Source: RH-AL1 sp964243435 (GTDB lineage Bacteria > Pseudomonadota > Alphaproteobacteria > Rhizobiales > Beijerinckiaceae). Taken from it: a DNA stretch of 64,000 bases. The stretch is from NCBI GenBank assembly GCA_964243435.1, contig CAXTFM010000002.1, forward strand, positions 1-64,000. The letters are read 5' to 3'. Below, piece by piece: positions 44,752 to 52,731 of the stretch. How positions within the stretch are numbered: the stretch's first letter is position 1; each line of letters opens with the position of its first letter. A program made the translations under genes and the position numbers. The notes below the pieces were generated by a model. That model was not told where the DNA came from, searched no databases, and worked only from the letters and a program-made list of their open reading frames with translations.

Positions 44752-44794
44752 GCGCCGTCCCGCGACGGTACCGCTGCCCATTATGGGACGGCGC
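44752..44794. repeat. Inverted repeat (10-bp arms, 23-bp spacer)
   Basis: GCGCCGTCCC and its exact complement GGGACGGCGC flank 23 bases in the divergent region between the zinc-ribbon gene and the class II aldolase gene. It may be a dyad operator or an mRNA hairpin. In a genome this GC-rich a chance match is not negligible. Confidence 0.35.
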
Positions 44795-44894
44795 CGCCCG
44801 ACAATCGATGAGTGTGCAGCGGGGACAGACGGCGATCGTGCCGGCGGCTATAGTCAGGCGTTGCCCACCCGGACCCCGGCACCCGAGGACACGC

Positions 44895-45677
44895 ATGGCC
44901 CATCCCGTCGCCGCCCCGCACGGCCAAGAAGCGCCGCGCCGCAACGCGCCCTACGACACGCGCGCGCTGCGCGTCGACCTCGCCGCCACCCTACGCCTCG
45001 CCGCGCGCCACGGGCTGGAGGAGGGTATCTGCAACCACTTCTCCGCCACCCTGCCGGAGCGGCCCGACCTGTTCCTGGTCAACCCTTACGGACTCGCCTT
45101 CCGCGAGGTCACCGCGTCGAGCCTGCTGCTGTGCGACTTCGACGGCCACGTGCTGGAGGGCGAGGGTGCGCCGGAGGCGACCGCCTTCCATATCCACGCC
45201 CGGCTGCACAAGGCCAAGCCGCGCGCGCGGGTGGCCTTCCACACCCACATGCCCTACGCCACCGCGCTGGCGATGCTGGACGGCCCGCCGCTGCTGTGGG
45301 CCGGGCAGACGGCGCTACGCTTCTTCGGCCGCGTCGCGGTGGACGAGGACTACAACGGCCTGGCGCTCGACGAGCGCGAGGGCGACCGCATCGCCGCCGC
45401 GACCGGCGACGCCGATGTCGTGTTCATGAAGAACCACGGGGTGATGGTGCTCGGCGCCAGCGTCGCGGAAGCCTGGGACGACCTGTACTACCTCGAGCGG
45501 GCGGCGCAGGCGCAGGTGCTGGCGCTCGGCACCGGGCGCCCGCTGAAGATCGTGCCCGAGGCGGTGGCGCGCCGGGTCGCGGCGCAGGAGGCGGCGGGCC
45601 GTGCGGAAAGCGCGCGGCTCCACCTCGCCGCCGCCAAGCGCACCCTGGCGCGCGAGGAAGGGGACTACCTCGCCTAG
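44895..45677 (+). CDS. Class II aldolase/adducin family protein
   Basis: A 260-residue zinc aldolase-fold protein. GICNHFSATLP (substrate/phosphate region) and the zinc ligands in FHTHMPYATALA and KNHGVMVLG are present. The Glu of AFHIHARLH fits the catalytic acid. Relatives include L-fuculose-phosphate aldolase and hydroxy-acid or sugar-acid processing enzymes. This subgroup (DLAATLRLAARHGLEEGICNH) is often annotated simply as aldolase in catabolic clusters. The last four bases overlap the convergent hydroxyacid reductase gene. It probably belongs to the sugar-acid region to the right. Confidence 0.9.
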   Translation: MAHPVAAPHGQEAPRRNAPYDTRALRVDLAATLRLAARHGLEEGICNHFSATLPERPDLFLVNPYGLAFREVTASSLLLCDFDGHVLEGEGAPEATAFHIHARLHKAKPRARVAFHTHMPYATALAMLDGPPLLWAGQTALRFFGRVAVDEDYNGLALDEREGDRIAAATGDADVVFMKNHGVMVLGASVAEAWDDLYYLERAAQAQVLALGTGRPLKIVPEAVARRVAAQEAAGRAESARLHLAAAKRTLAREEGDYLA

Positions 45678-46615
45678 TATCCGCGCGCCGGGTCGACCGG
45701 CTGCGGCACCCGCCCGGTGGCGCGATAGGCGCGCAGGTTCGCCGCGACGGTGCGCGCGGCGGCGACCGCGTCGGTCGGCGCGGTGACGTGCGGCAGCACG
45801 GTCACGCCGGGGTGGCGCCACAGCGGCGACTCCGGCGGCAGCGGTTCGGCGTCGAACACGTCCAGCACCGCGTGCGACAGCTGTCCGGCGTCGAGCGCGG
45901 CGAGGAGGTCGGCCGTCGCCACCACGGGCCCGCGGGCGACGTTGATGAGCGCCGCGCCGGGCTTCATCGCCGTGAAGCGGCTGGCGTCCAGCAGCCCATG
46001 CGTTTCAACGGTCAACGGCAGCAGGCAGACCACGATGTCGCTCGCCGCGAGCACAACGGCGAGGCCGTCCTCGCCGGCATGGGTGGCGACGGCCGGCAGC
46101 CGCTTCGGCGTGCGGCTCCAGCCGGCGACGTCGAAGCCGGCACCCGAGAGGCGCTCTGCCGCCGCGGCGCCCAGCGCCCCGAGCCCGAGCAGGCCCACGG
46201 TGAGGCTTGCCGGATGGCGGTAGGCGCGCTGGTGCCACGCGCCCTCGCGCTGCTGGCGGGCATAGGCCGGCATGTCGCGCTGGAGATAATAGGTCCAGGC
46301 GAGCACCGCCTCGGCCATGGTGCGCGCCATCTCGGCATCGACGAGGCGCACCACCGGCGGCGCGGCGGGGCCGAGTTCGGCGAGCACGCGCTCGACGCCG
46401 GCCCACAGGCTGTGCGCCCAGACGAGATTGGGCAGCGCCGCGACCTCAGCGGGGTCGGGGTTGGCGATCAGCGCGACCTCCACGGCGTCGCGTTCGGCGG
46501 CGTTCATGGCGCGCAGCGGGACGAAGCGTTCGCCCGGCGCGGCATCGGCCAGCGCCGCAAGCCAATCACCTTCCTGGGCGGGCCGAAGCCCGATCAGCGC
46601 CAGCGCCGGAGGCAT
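45674..46615 (-). CDS. D-2-hydroxyacid dehydrogenase, glyoxylate/hydroxypyruvate reductase A (GhrA)-like
   Basis: A 313-residue NAD(P)-dependent reductase. The nucleotide-binding fold has VGLLGLGALGAAAAERL followed by GWSRTPKRLP, whose Ser-Arg pair suggests NADPH. LINVARGPVV supplies the catalytic Arg and LPHVTAPTD the catalytic His, as in GhrA. It reduces glyoxylate or hydroxypyruvate to glycolate or D-glycerate. Seventh and last gene of the minus-strand catabolic operon. D-glycerate made here could feed the glycerate kinase at 16997-18265. The start was set at MPPALALIGL; upstream in-frame codons lie outside the conserved protein. Confidence 0.9.
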   Translation of the reverse strand: MPPALALIGLRPAQEGDWLAALADAAPGERFVPLRAMNAAERDAVEVALIANPDPAEVAALPNLVWAHSLWAGVERVLAELGPAAPPVVRLVDAEMARTMAEAVLAWTYYLQRDMPAYARQQREGAWHQRAYRHPASLTVGLLGLGALGAAAAERLSGAGFDVAGWSRTPKRLPAVATHAGEDGLAVVLAASDIVVCLLPLTVETHGLLDASRFTAMKPGAALINVARGPVVATADLLAALDAGQLSHAVLDVFDAEPLPPESPLWRHPGVTVLPHVTAPTDAVAAARTVAANLRAYRATGRVPQPVDPARGY

Positions 46616-46701
46616 CGGCTTCTCCACATCCGTCGAGGCAGCGCACGTTCGTTCGTGCCGACGCAGGTGCATAGCACGGGCGTCGGTCCCGCGCCCGCGC
46701 C

Positions 46702-47295
46702 TCAGCCTTTGTAGACGCCTTCGGTCGGCAGGACGTCCTTGATGTAGTCGCGCCCCTTCCATTCCGGCACGGGCGGGGTGACGCCGGGGCGCGGCGGATT
46801 GGGGGAGCGCCGGTCATGGACGAGGTCGGGCATGTAGCGCGGGCAGTTCGAGAAGATCTCGCATTCCACCCGCACCACCAGCTTGGCGCCGTGGTGCGCG
46901 GCGACCACGTCGGGGTCGTCGAGGATCGTCGCGCGTCCGTTCGCGCGAATGCGCCTGCCGCCGTCGAAGGGCGCGAAGAGCAGCCCGACATTGGGGTTCT
47001 TGGCGATGTTGCCGAGGCTGCGGAACATCAGGTTGCCGTCGTACTCCGGATATTCGAGCGTGCCCGGCCCGACGATGCGGATGAAGCCGGGATCGCCCGA
47101 CTTCACGCTGCAATCGACGTAGTCCGCGTGGCTCGTCGCCAGGAAGAAGAAGCGAGCTTGCGCGATCCACGTCCGTTCCTCGTCCCAGAAGGCGTCGTGC
47201 TTGCGATGCTCGTCCAAGCGATCGGCCACGTCCCGGCCGCCGAAGCGGTCCTGCAGGTCGCGCATGCCGTCGTGGTAGAAGGCGCGTGCCTCCAT
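46702..47295 (-). CDS. Pyridoxamine 5'-phosphate oxidase-fold family protein
   Basis: A 197-residue FMN/F420-type split-barrel protein. FFFLATSHADYVDCSVKSGDPGFIRIVG, GNLMFRSLGNIAKNPNVGLLF and RIRANGRATIL follow the PNPOx-like pattern. The tail ends in DYIKDVLPTEG. True PdxH C-terminal motifs are absent, so vitamin B6 synthesis is unlikely. Such proteins reduce or sense flavin-linked substrates. It starts 13 bases after the ModA-like gene ends, as the sixth gene of the operon. Its role in sugar-acid catabolism is not obvious. Confidence 0.85.
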   Translation of the reverse strand: MEARAFYHDGMRDLQDRFGGRDVADRLDEHRKHDAFWDEERTWIAQARFFFLATSHADYVDCSVKSGDPGFIRIVGPGTLEYPEYDGNLMFRSLGNIAKNPNVGLLFAPFDGGRRIRANGRATILDDPDVVAAHHGAKLVVRVECEIFSNCPRYMPDLVHDRRSPNPPRPGVTPPVPEWKGRDYIKDVLPTEGVYKG

Positions 47296-47308
47296 CGTTG
47301 CCCTCCGG

Positions 47309-48004
47309 TCAGCTTAAGGCAGCCTCAAGGCCGCTCGTTTCGTAGGCCCGCGCCATTTCCGGCGCGGTCAAAGCGGCGAGGAGGCGCGCCGCCGACTGCC
47401 CGTCGGCGGCGCCGCGCATCACCGCGGCGGCGAAGGTCGTGACCTCCTGAACCGGCCCGGGGAAGGGCCCGACCACCTCGATGCCTGGCACCACCATCAG
47501 CTCGCTCATCTGCTGCACGGCGATGTCGGCCTCGCCCGAGACAAGCTTCTCCGCCGTGAAGCCGGAAGGGATCACCGTCGCCCTGGCGCGCACGGCCTCC
47601 GCGATGCCGAGGCGCGGCAGCAACGCGTCGAAATAGATGCCGCTGGCGCCGGTGCGCGAATACGCCACCGAGCGTGCCGCCGTCAGCGTCCGCACCAGCG
47701 CCTCCACCGTGTCGATCGACGGGTGCGGCGCGCCGGCCTTGACGGCGATGGCGTAGCGCGACCGGCACACGTCGACGCGGCTTGCCGGGTCCACCAGTTC
47801 CGCGGCGACGAGTCGGTCCATGGCGTCGGCGAGGACGAGCACGGCGTCGGCCCGTTCCCCTTCCTCGATGCGTCCCATGATGACGCTGGTCGGCGCCCAG
47901 TCGATCGCCACCGCGCCGCCCGCCCGCTCGTAGGCAGGGATCACGGCGGCGTCGAAGGCGCCCCTGACGACGAGGGCGCACATCAGGCGCACGGGCTGCA
48001 TCAT
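47309..48004 (-). CDS. ModA-like solute-binding protein lacking a signal peptide
   Basis: A 231-residue type 2 periplasmic-binding fold: VIMGRIEEGERADAVLVLADAMDRLVAAELV, VAYSRTGASGIYFDALLPRLGIAEAV, LVSGEADIAVQQMSELMVV and EVTTFAAAVMRGAADGQSAARLLAAL are the molybdate-binding-type blocks. The N-terminus (MMQPVRLMCALVVRGAFDAAV) goes straight into the first strand, with no export signal. No permease or ATPase gene is near. It is embedded as the fifth gene of the seven-gene sugar-acid operon, 13 bases after the uronate-dehydrogenase-like gene. A cytosolic ligand sensor or carrier is one possibility. Cytosolic members of this family are known in other proteobacteria, with no function known to me. 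Confidence 0.82.
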   Translation of the reverse strand: MMQPVRLMCALVVRGAFDAAVIPAYERAGGAVAIDWAPTSVIMGRIEEGERADAVLVLADAMDRLVAAELVDPASRVDVCRSRYAIAVKAGAPHPSIDTVEALVRTLTAARSVAYSRTGASGIYFDALLPRLGIAEAVRARATVIPSGFTAEKLVSGEADIAVQQMSELMVVPGIEVVGPFPGPVQEVTTFAAAVMRGAADGQSAARLLAALTAPEMARAYETSGLEAALS

Positions 48005-48017
48005 GCGTGGTCCTCCG

Positions 48018-48845
48018 TCATCGCGGCGCCATCCGCGAATAGTCCGTCGCGCAATAGCCGCCGCCCTGGTAGCGCTCGGCGACGGGGTTGCCGCTCGTCC
48101 TGCCGGCGAGGCGGTCGGCGTAGGCGTCGGCGCTGTCCGTCGGCGCCCAGCCCAGCACGTCGCGGCCGTCGCTGCCCCACCACGTCATCCGGCTGTTCTT
48201 CGACGCGCCGAACACCACGAGGCAGCCGTCCGGTCCCGTGCTTTCCGCCAGCGTGCTGCGCGCGACGAGGCGGGTGAGGTCGCCGTAGGACAGCCAGGTG
48301 GCCAGCATGCGGTCGTCGATCGGCTCGGGGATGCACGATCCGATGCGCAGGAACACGCTCTCCACCCCGTGCTTGTCCCAGTACAGACGGCCCATCATCT
48401 CGCCATAGGCCTTGCTCAGGCCGTAGTAGCAGTCGGGGCGCAGCGGCGCGGCGTCGTCGATCGCGCTTGCCCGCTCGTGGAAGCCGATGGCGTGGTTGGA
48501 GGAGGCGAACACCATGCGCGCGCCCTCGCGCCGCGCCGCCTCGTAGGCGTGGTAGAGCCCGCGGATGTTTGGCCCGATCACCGTCTCGAAGGGCTGGTCC
48601 ACCGCGACGCCGCCGAAATGGACGACCGTGCCGCAACCCTCGGCCAGGCGCAGGATGGCGGCGCCGTCGTTGAGGTCGGCGAGGGTGAAGCGGCAGCCGG
48701 CGGGAATGGGACCGGGAAACGGCACCTTGTCTGTGAGGCGCAGCGCCCAGCCCTGCGCGGCGAAGGCCTCCGCCAGCACCCGGCCGAGCGCCCCCGACGC
48801 GCCCGTCAGCAGCACCGGCCGTTGCGGCGCTTCGGCTTCGCTCAT
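48018..48845 (-). CDS. NAD-dependent epimerase/dehydratase family, uronate dehydrogenase-like
   Basis: A 275-residue extended SDR. The cofactor loop is TGASGALG, with LTDKVPF and the conserved FASSNHAIGF. The catalytic pair is YYGLSK. LRIGSCIPEPIDDRMLATWLSYGDLTRLV and the terminal RYQGGGY strongly resemble Agrobacterium uronate dehydrogenase (Udh), which oxidises galacturonate or glucuronate to the aldaro-lactone. That reaction suits the lactonase and the MFS importer in the same operon. It starts 25 bases after the MFS gene. The substrate remains inferred. Confidence 0.88.
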   Translation of the reverse strand: MSEAEAPQRPVLLTGASGALGRVLAEAFAAQGWALRLTDKVPFPGPIPAGCRFTLADLNDGAAILRLAEGCGTVVHFGGVAVDQPFETVIGPNIRGLYHAYEAARREGARMVFASSNHAIGFHERASAIDDAAPLRPDCYYGLSKAYGEMMGRLYWDKHGVESVFLRIGSCIPEPIDDRMLATWLSYGDLTRLVARSTLAESTGPDGCLVVFGASKNSRMTWWGSDGRDVLGWAPTDSADAYADRLAGRTSGNPVAERYQGGGYCATDYSRMAPR

Positions 48846-48870
48846 GGCTTGGACTCCCGTTCGGTCGGCG

Positions 48871-50160
48871 TCACTCGGCGGGCGCCGTCCTGGTGAGTTG
48901 CGGCGACGGCGTCCCCCGCGTGACGAAGATCGCCATCGCGACCACCCCTGCGGCGGCGATGGCCGCCGCAATCACGAAGGCGCTGGAATAGCCGCCGAGG
49001 TATTGCACGGCCAGCCCCGTCGCCGTCGGCCCGACGATGCCCGATAGGTTGCTGAGCAGATGGATGAAGCCGCTGACCCCGCCGACGCGGTTTTCCGGCA
49101 CCAGCTCGTGGATCGTCGCCCAGCAGGACTGCACGGAGCTCGTCAGCATCATCACGGCGAGCGCGATCAGCGCCACCGCCGCGACCGCGCCCGGGGCGAA
49201 GGGCACGGCGAGCAGCGCCAGGCCGCCCACGGCGAGCGGCGCGATCGTCGTCAGCTTGCGCGCGGCGAAACGGTCGGCCATGCGCCGGTACAGGTAATCG
49301 GCGATGAAGCCGCCGCCGACATAGCCGACGAAGCCGCAGGCCCAGGGGATGGCTGCGACGACCGACATCTGCTTGACCGGCATGTGCAGCGCGTCGGTGA
49401 GGTAGCTCGGCAGCCACGAGATGAAGATGTACAGCGTATAGTTCACCGCGAACATGCCGAGGCCGAGCGCCAGCGTGCTCGGCAGCAGCAGGTAGGCGCG
49501 CAGCGGCCGGGCGCTGTCCGCCGCCGACAGCGGCGAGGTGGCGCGGCTCGCCTCGACCAATGCGATCTCGTCGGCGCCGACGCGGGGGTTGTCGCGCGGC
49601 AGATCGCTCACCAGCAGGCGCCACGCCACCACCCAGGCGAGCCCGGCCGCACCGATGATGAAGAAGGCGGTGCGCCAGCCCAGCGACAGGGCGAGCAGGC
49701 CGACAACCGGCGCGGCGAGCGCGCTGCCGACCGTCTGGCCGGAAAAGGTGACGCCGATGGTGCGTGCGGTCTCCTCGCGGGGAAACCAGGTCGTGATGGT
49801 GCGGTTTGTGGTCGAATTCATCGGCCCTTCCGCGAAGCCGAACAGGGCGCGCACCGCGAAAAGCTGCCCGAAGCCCGTCACCACGCCCGTCAGCGCGCAC
49901 AAGACCGACCAAGCCGCCGCCGCCCAGCTGTAGACCGCGCGCGGGCCGTAGCGGTCGGCCAGCGTGCCGCCGACGAAGGCGAACAGCGCGTAGCCGAAGA
50001 AGAAGGTGGAGAAGATCACGCCGAGCTGCGACGGCGACAGGCCGAGATCGGCGCGGACGAAGGGCGCGGCGACGCCGAGCGCGGCGCGGTCCATGTAGTT
50101 GATGACGCCGGCCACGAAGAGCAGCAGTGCGACGACGTATCGGTACCTTCCCGCGAACAT
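48871..50160 (-). CDS. MFS transporter, anion:cation symporter type (hexuronate/glucarate-like)
   Basis: A 429-residue protein with 12 helices. INYMDRAALGVAAPFVRADLGLSPSQLGVIFSTFFFGYALF is the ACS-family first-helix signature, GTLADRYGPRAVY motif A, and RALFGFAEGPMNSTTNRTITTWFP the usual following block. The family imports hexuronates, glucarate, galactonate or other organic anions with protons. A GAGGAAACATC ribosome site precedes the ATG, and the leader shares CAACGAGAAACAACG with the CoA-transferase at 38856. Third gene of the sugar-acid operon, between the lactonase and the uronate-dehydrogenase-like gene. Confidence 0.92.
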   Translation of the reverse strand: MFAGRYRYVVALLLFVAGVINYMDRAALGVAAPFVRADLGLSPSQLGVIFSTFFFGYALFAFVGGTLADRYGPRAVYSWAAAAWSVLCALTGVVTGFGQLFAVRALFGFAEGPMNSTTNRTITTWFPREETARTIGVTFSGQTVGSALAAPVVGLLALSLGWRTAFFIIGAAGLAWVVAWRLLVSDLPRDNPRVGADEIALVEASRATSPLSAADSARPLRAYLLLPSTLALGLGMFAVNYTLYIFISWLPSYLTDALHMPVKQMSVVAAIPWACGFVGYVGGGFIADYLYRRMADRFAARKLTTIAPLAVGGLALLAVPFAPGAVAAVALIALAVMMLTSSVQSCWATIHELVPENRVGGVSGFIHLLSNLSGIVGPTATGLAVQYLGGYSSAFVIAAAIAAAGVVAMAIFVTRGTPSPQLTRTAPAE

Positions 50161-50232
50161 GATGTTTCCTCGACCGCGTTGTTTCTCGTTGGTGCCGGGA
50201 TGCCCGGCCGTTGCGTCACATAAAGGCGCGTC

Positions 50233-51282
50233 TCAAAGGAAGGCGATGGAGCAGGGGCTGCGGCTCTCCCGCGCGCCGGCGGGAGCGAGGTCGCCGTCCG
50301 AACCGACCGCGAAGGCGTTGATCGTGTCGCCGTTCTCGTTGGCGACGAGGAGGTGCGTGCCCGTCGGGTTCAGCGTCATGAAGCGCGGCCCGCGCCCGCC
50401 CGAGGGCGTCCACCCCAGCACGCGCAGCCGGCCGTCGGCGGCGTCTACGGCGAGCCGGACGATGCCGTCCTGTCCGCGGTTCGACGCGAACACGTGACGG
50501 CCGTCGGGGGTGATGACGATCGCCGCCGCCGCGCTGGCACCGAAGAAGTCCGCCGGCAGGGTGGAGACGAGGTGGAGCGGGGTCAGCGTGCCCGCGGCGG
50601 CGTCCCAGCGCAGCGTCGCCACGGTGGAGTCGAGTTCGTTGAGGAGCACGACCAGCGCTGCGCGCGGGTGGAAGGCGAGGTGGCGAGGCCCGGCGCCGGG
50701 ACGCATCGCGACGTCGCCGGCGAGGGCGAGCCGCCCGGCGTCGAAGGCGAGCACGAAGACGCGGTCGAGCCCCTTGTCCGGCACCAGCACGAAGCGCCCG
50801 CTCGGGTCGAACACGATCTGGTGCGGGTGCGAACAGGTTTGCTCGCCCCTGTGCGGCCCGCTCGGCCCCGGCAGCGCCACGCGGTCGCTGAACGGCGCCA
50901 GCGCGCCATCGGTGCCGACCGGCAGCGCGGTGACCGTACCGGTCGCATAGTTGGCGACGATGAGCATGCGACCCGTCGGGTCGAGCGCGAGGTGGACGAC
51001 GTTGCTGCCGCCCGCAGCGGCGGTGCCGAGCGGCGTGAGCTGCCCATCGGCATCGACGGCGAAGGCGCTGGCGTAGTCCTCGTCGCCATGGACCGCGTAG
51101 AGCACGCGTCGTGCTTGGTCGGCGAGGAGGTAGGACGGGTTGACGAGGTTTGATGCCCGCGCGACCGGTACCCAGCCCTCCGGCCCCGGCGTGCCGACGC
51201 GATAGCCGTCGATACCAAGTCCGCGCGCGCCGCGCTTCGGCGTGGTGAAGCAGCCGACGAAGGCGAACGCCGCGTCGCTCAT
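50233..51282 (-). CDS. Lactonase, seven-bladed beta-propeller (6-phosphogluconolactonase/Pgl type)
   Basis: A 349-residue propeller protein. Repeats such as NPSYLLADQARRVLYAVHGDED, VVHLALDPTGRMLIVANYATGTVTALPV, HPHQIVFDPSGRFVLVPDKGLDRV and PRHLAFHPRAALVVLLNELDSTVATLRW are the blades of the PF10282 family, with GGRGPRFMTLNPTGTHLLVANE near the end. It hydrolyses a sugar lactone, here probably the aldaro-lactone made by the uronate dehydrogenase-like enzyme. There is no signal peptide. Its ATG overlaps the upstream oxidase stop by four bases. Confidence 0.92.
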   Translation of the reverse strand: MSDAAFAFVGCFTTPKRGARGLGIDGYRVGTPGPEGWVPVARASNLVNPSYLLADQARRVLYAVHGDEDYASAFAVDADGQLTPLGTAAAGGSNVVHLALDPTGRMLIVANYATGTVTALPVGTDGALAPFSDRVALPGPSGPHRGEQTCSHPHQIVFDPSGRFVLVPDKGLDRVFVLAFDAGRLALAGDVAMRPGAGPRHLAFHPRAALVVLLNELDSTVATLRWDAAAGTLTPLHLVSTLPADFFGASAAAAIVITPDGRHVFASNRGQDGIVRLAVDAADGRLRVLGWTPSGGRGPRFMTLNPTGTHLLVANENGDTINAFAVGSDGDLAPAGARESRSPCSIAFL

Positions 51283-52613
51283 GGATGAGACGCGATCGGG
51301 CGAGACGCGACGCGGCGCACGGACCCGGGGTTGAGCTCGCCCAGGCGGTTGACGCCGGCGAGCGCCATGTCGCGGTCGATCTCCTCCTTGAGCAGGCGGA
51401 TTGCCAGCGACACCGCCGGCACGCCGCCGATCGCGGCGGCGAAGATGAAGGGCCTCCCCAGCATCACGAAGTCGGCGCCAAGCGCGAGCGCCTTCAACAC
51501 ATCCGTGCCGCGGCGGATGCCGCTGTCGACGATCACTTTCAGGTCGCCCTTCTCGGCGGCGATCTCCGGCAGCACGTCGAGCGGCGCCACGGCGTAGTCG
51601 AGCTGGCGCCCGCCGTGTGTCGAAAGGATCACGCCGTCGGCGCCGCACTCGCGGGCGGTGGCGACGTCTGCCGGGTTGAGCAGGCCCTTGACGACGAGGT
51701 TGCCCTGCCAGCGCTTGCGGATCGCCCGGAGGTTCGCCCACGACAGCTGGTCGCGCGCCGTGGTGTTGCGCAGCGAGTTCTGCGACATCATCGGTGGGCC
51801 GCGATGGGCCTCCATGTTCTCGAAGTGCGGCGCCCCGTGCTTGAGAAAGGTGCGGGCCACCACGCCGAGGAGCCAGCGCGGGTGAGTCGCGCTCTGCCAC
51901 GCCACCTTGGGCGTGATGCGGATGGGCATGGAGAACCCGCTGCGAGTGTTGTGCTCGCGGTTGCCGAGCATGGGCGTGTCCGCGGTGACGACGAAGGTGC
52001 GGTAGCCGGCGGCGGCGACGCGGTCGACAAGCGGGTCGATGCGGTTCTGGTCGCCGGGCAGGTAGGCCTGGTACCAGGCGTCGGGGTTCTGCGCGTGGAC
52101 GTCCTCCAGTTTGATGAGCGAGGAGGCGCTGAGGCACATGGGGATCTCGGCCTGGCGCGCGGCCTCGGCCAGCACGAGGTCGCCGCGGTAGGCGATGAAG
52201 GCCGAACCGCCGAGCGGGCCGATGCCGAAGGGCGCGGCAAAGGTCTGGCCGAACAGCTCCGTGCGCGCCGTGCGCGCCGAGGTGTCCACCATGGCGTTGG
52301 GCAGGAAAGCGTAGTTGGCGTAGGCCTCGCGGCTTTGCCGCAGCGCGGCGCCGGTTTCCACGCTGCCGGCGACGTACTGGTAGATCATGTGCGGCAGCAG
52401 GCGCTTGGCATGGCGCTCGAAGTCGTCGAGGGCGAGGAGGTCGCGGAAGTGGTAGGGCGTGACCGCCGCGCTGCGCTTGACGCTGGCCGCCACCGCCTGC
52501 GGCGCGGCGATGCCGGCGGCGCCGCGGTCGGCATCCTCGACCGTCGCCGCGCGCGCCTCGTCCTCGGCTCGCCCGTCGCCGTCCCGGGCCGTCCGTCGGT
52601 CGAGCGTTTCCAT
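51279..52613 (-). CDS. Alpha-hydroxy-acid oxidase, FMN-dependent (LldD/lactate-glycolate type)
   Basis: A 444-residue FMN oxidoreductase. After about 45 variable residues the TIM barrel begins (YHFRDLLALDDFE). PFGIGPLGGSAFIAYRGDLVLAEAA binds FMN, LSASSLIKLEDV follows, and the active-site segment ILSTHGGRQLDYAVAPLDVL carries the catalytic His and substrate Arg. VIVDSGIRRGTDVLKALALGADFVMLGRPF is the phosphate-binding region. It oxidises an (S)-2-hydroxy acid to the 2-oxo acid. First gene of the seven-gene minus-strand operon, so its own upstream region is the main promoter, shared divergently with the racemase-otnC-otnI group. Confidence 0.93.
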   Translation of the reverse strand: METLDRRTARDGDGRAEDEARAATVEDADRGAAGIAAPQAVAASVKRSAAVTPYHFRDLLALDDFERHAKRLLPHMIYQYVAGSVETGAALRQSREAYANYAFLPNAMVDTSARTARTELFGQTFAAPFGIGPLGGSAFIAYRGDLVLAEAARQAEIPMCLSASSLIKLEDVHAQNPDAWYQAYLPGDQNRIDPLVDRVAAAGYRTFVVTADTPMLGNREHNTRSGFSMPIRITPKVAWQSATHPRWLLGVVARTFLKHGAPHFENMEAHRGPPMMSQNSLRNTTARDQLSWANLRAIRKRWQGNLVVKGLLNPADVATARECGADGVILSTHGGRQLDYAVAPLDVLPEIAAEKGDLKVIVDSGIRRGTDVLKALALGADFVMLGRPFIFAAAIGGVPAVSLAIRLLKEEIDRDMALAGVNRLGELNPGSVRRVASRPIASHP

Positions 52614-52731
52614 GCAAACCTCCCTCGGACGCGCCCTCTATGCGCCGCAACGCGCGCTGACGCCAGTCGTTCGCGCCCCTGCCGTCCGGCACGCCTTGCC
52701 GCACCGCGCCCGCTTGTCCATGTGCGGTGGC
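52614..52731. promoter_or_regulatory. Divergent regulatory region of the two sugar-acid operons
   Basis: These 118 bases separate the seven-gene minus-strand operon from the three-gene plus-strand operon and must hold both promoters. I see no clear palindrome or -35/-10 pair, and no regulator gene adjoins it, so control may come from a distant regulator. Confidence 0.4.
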
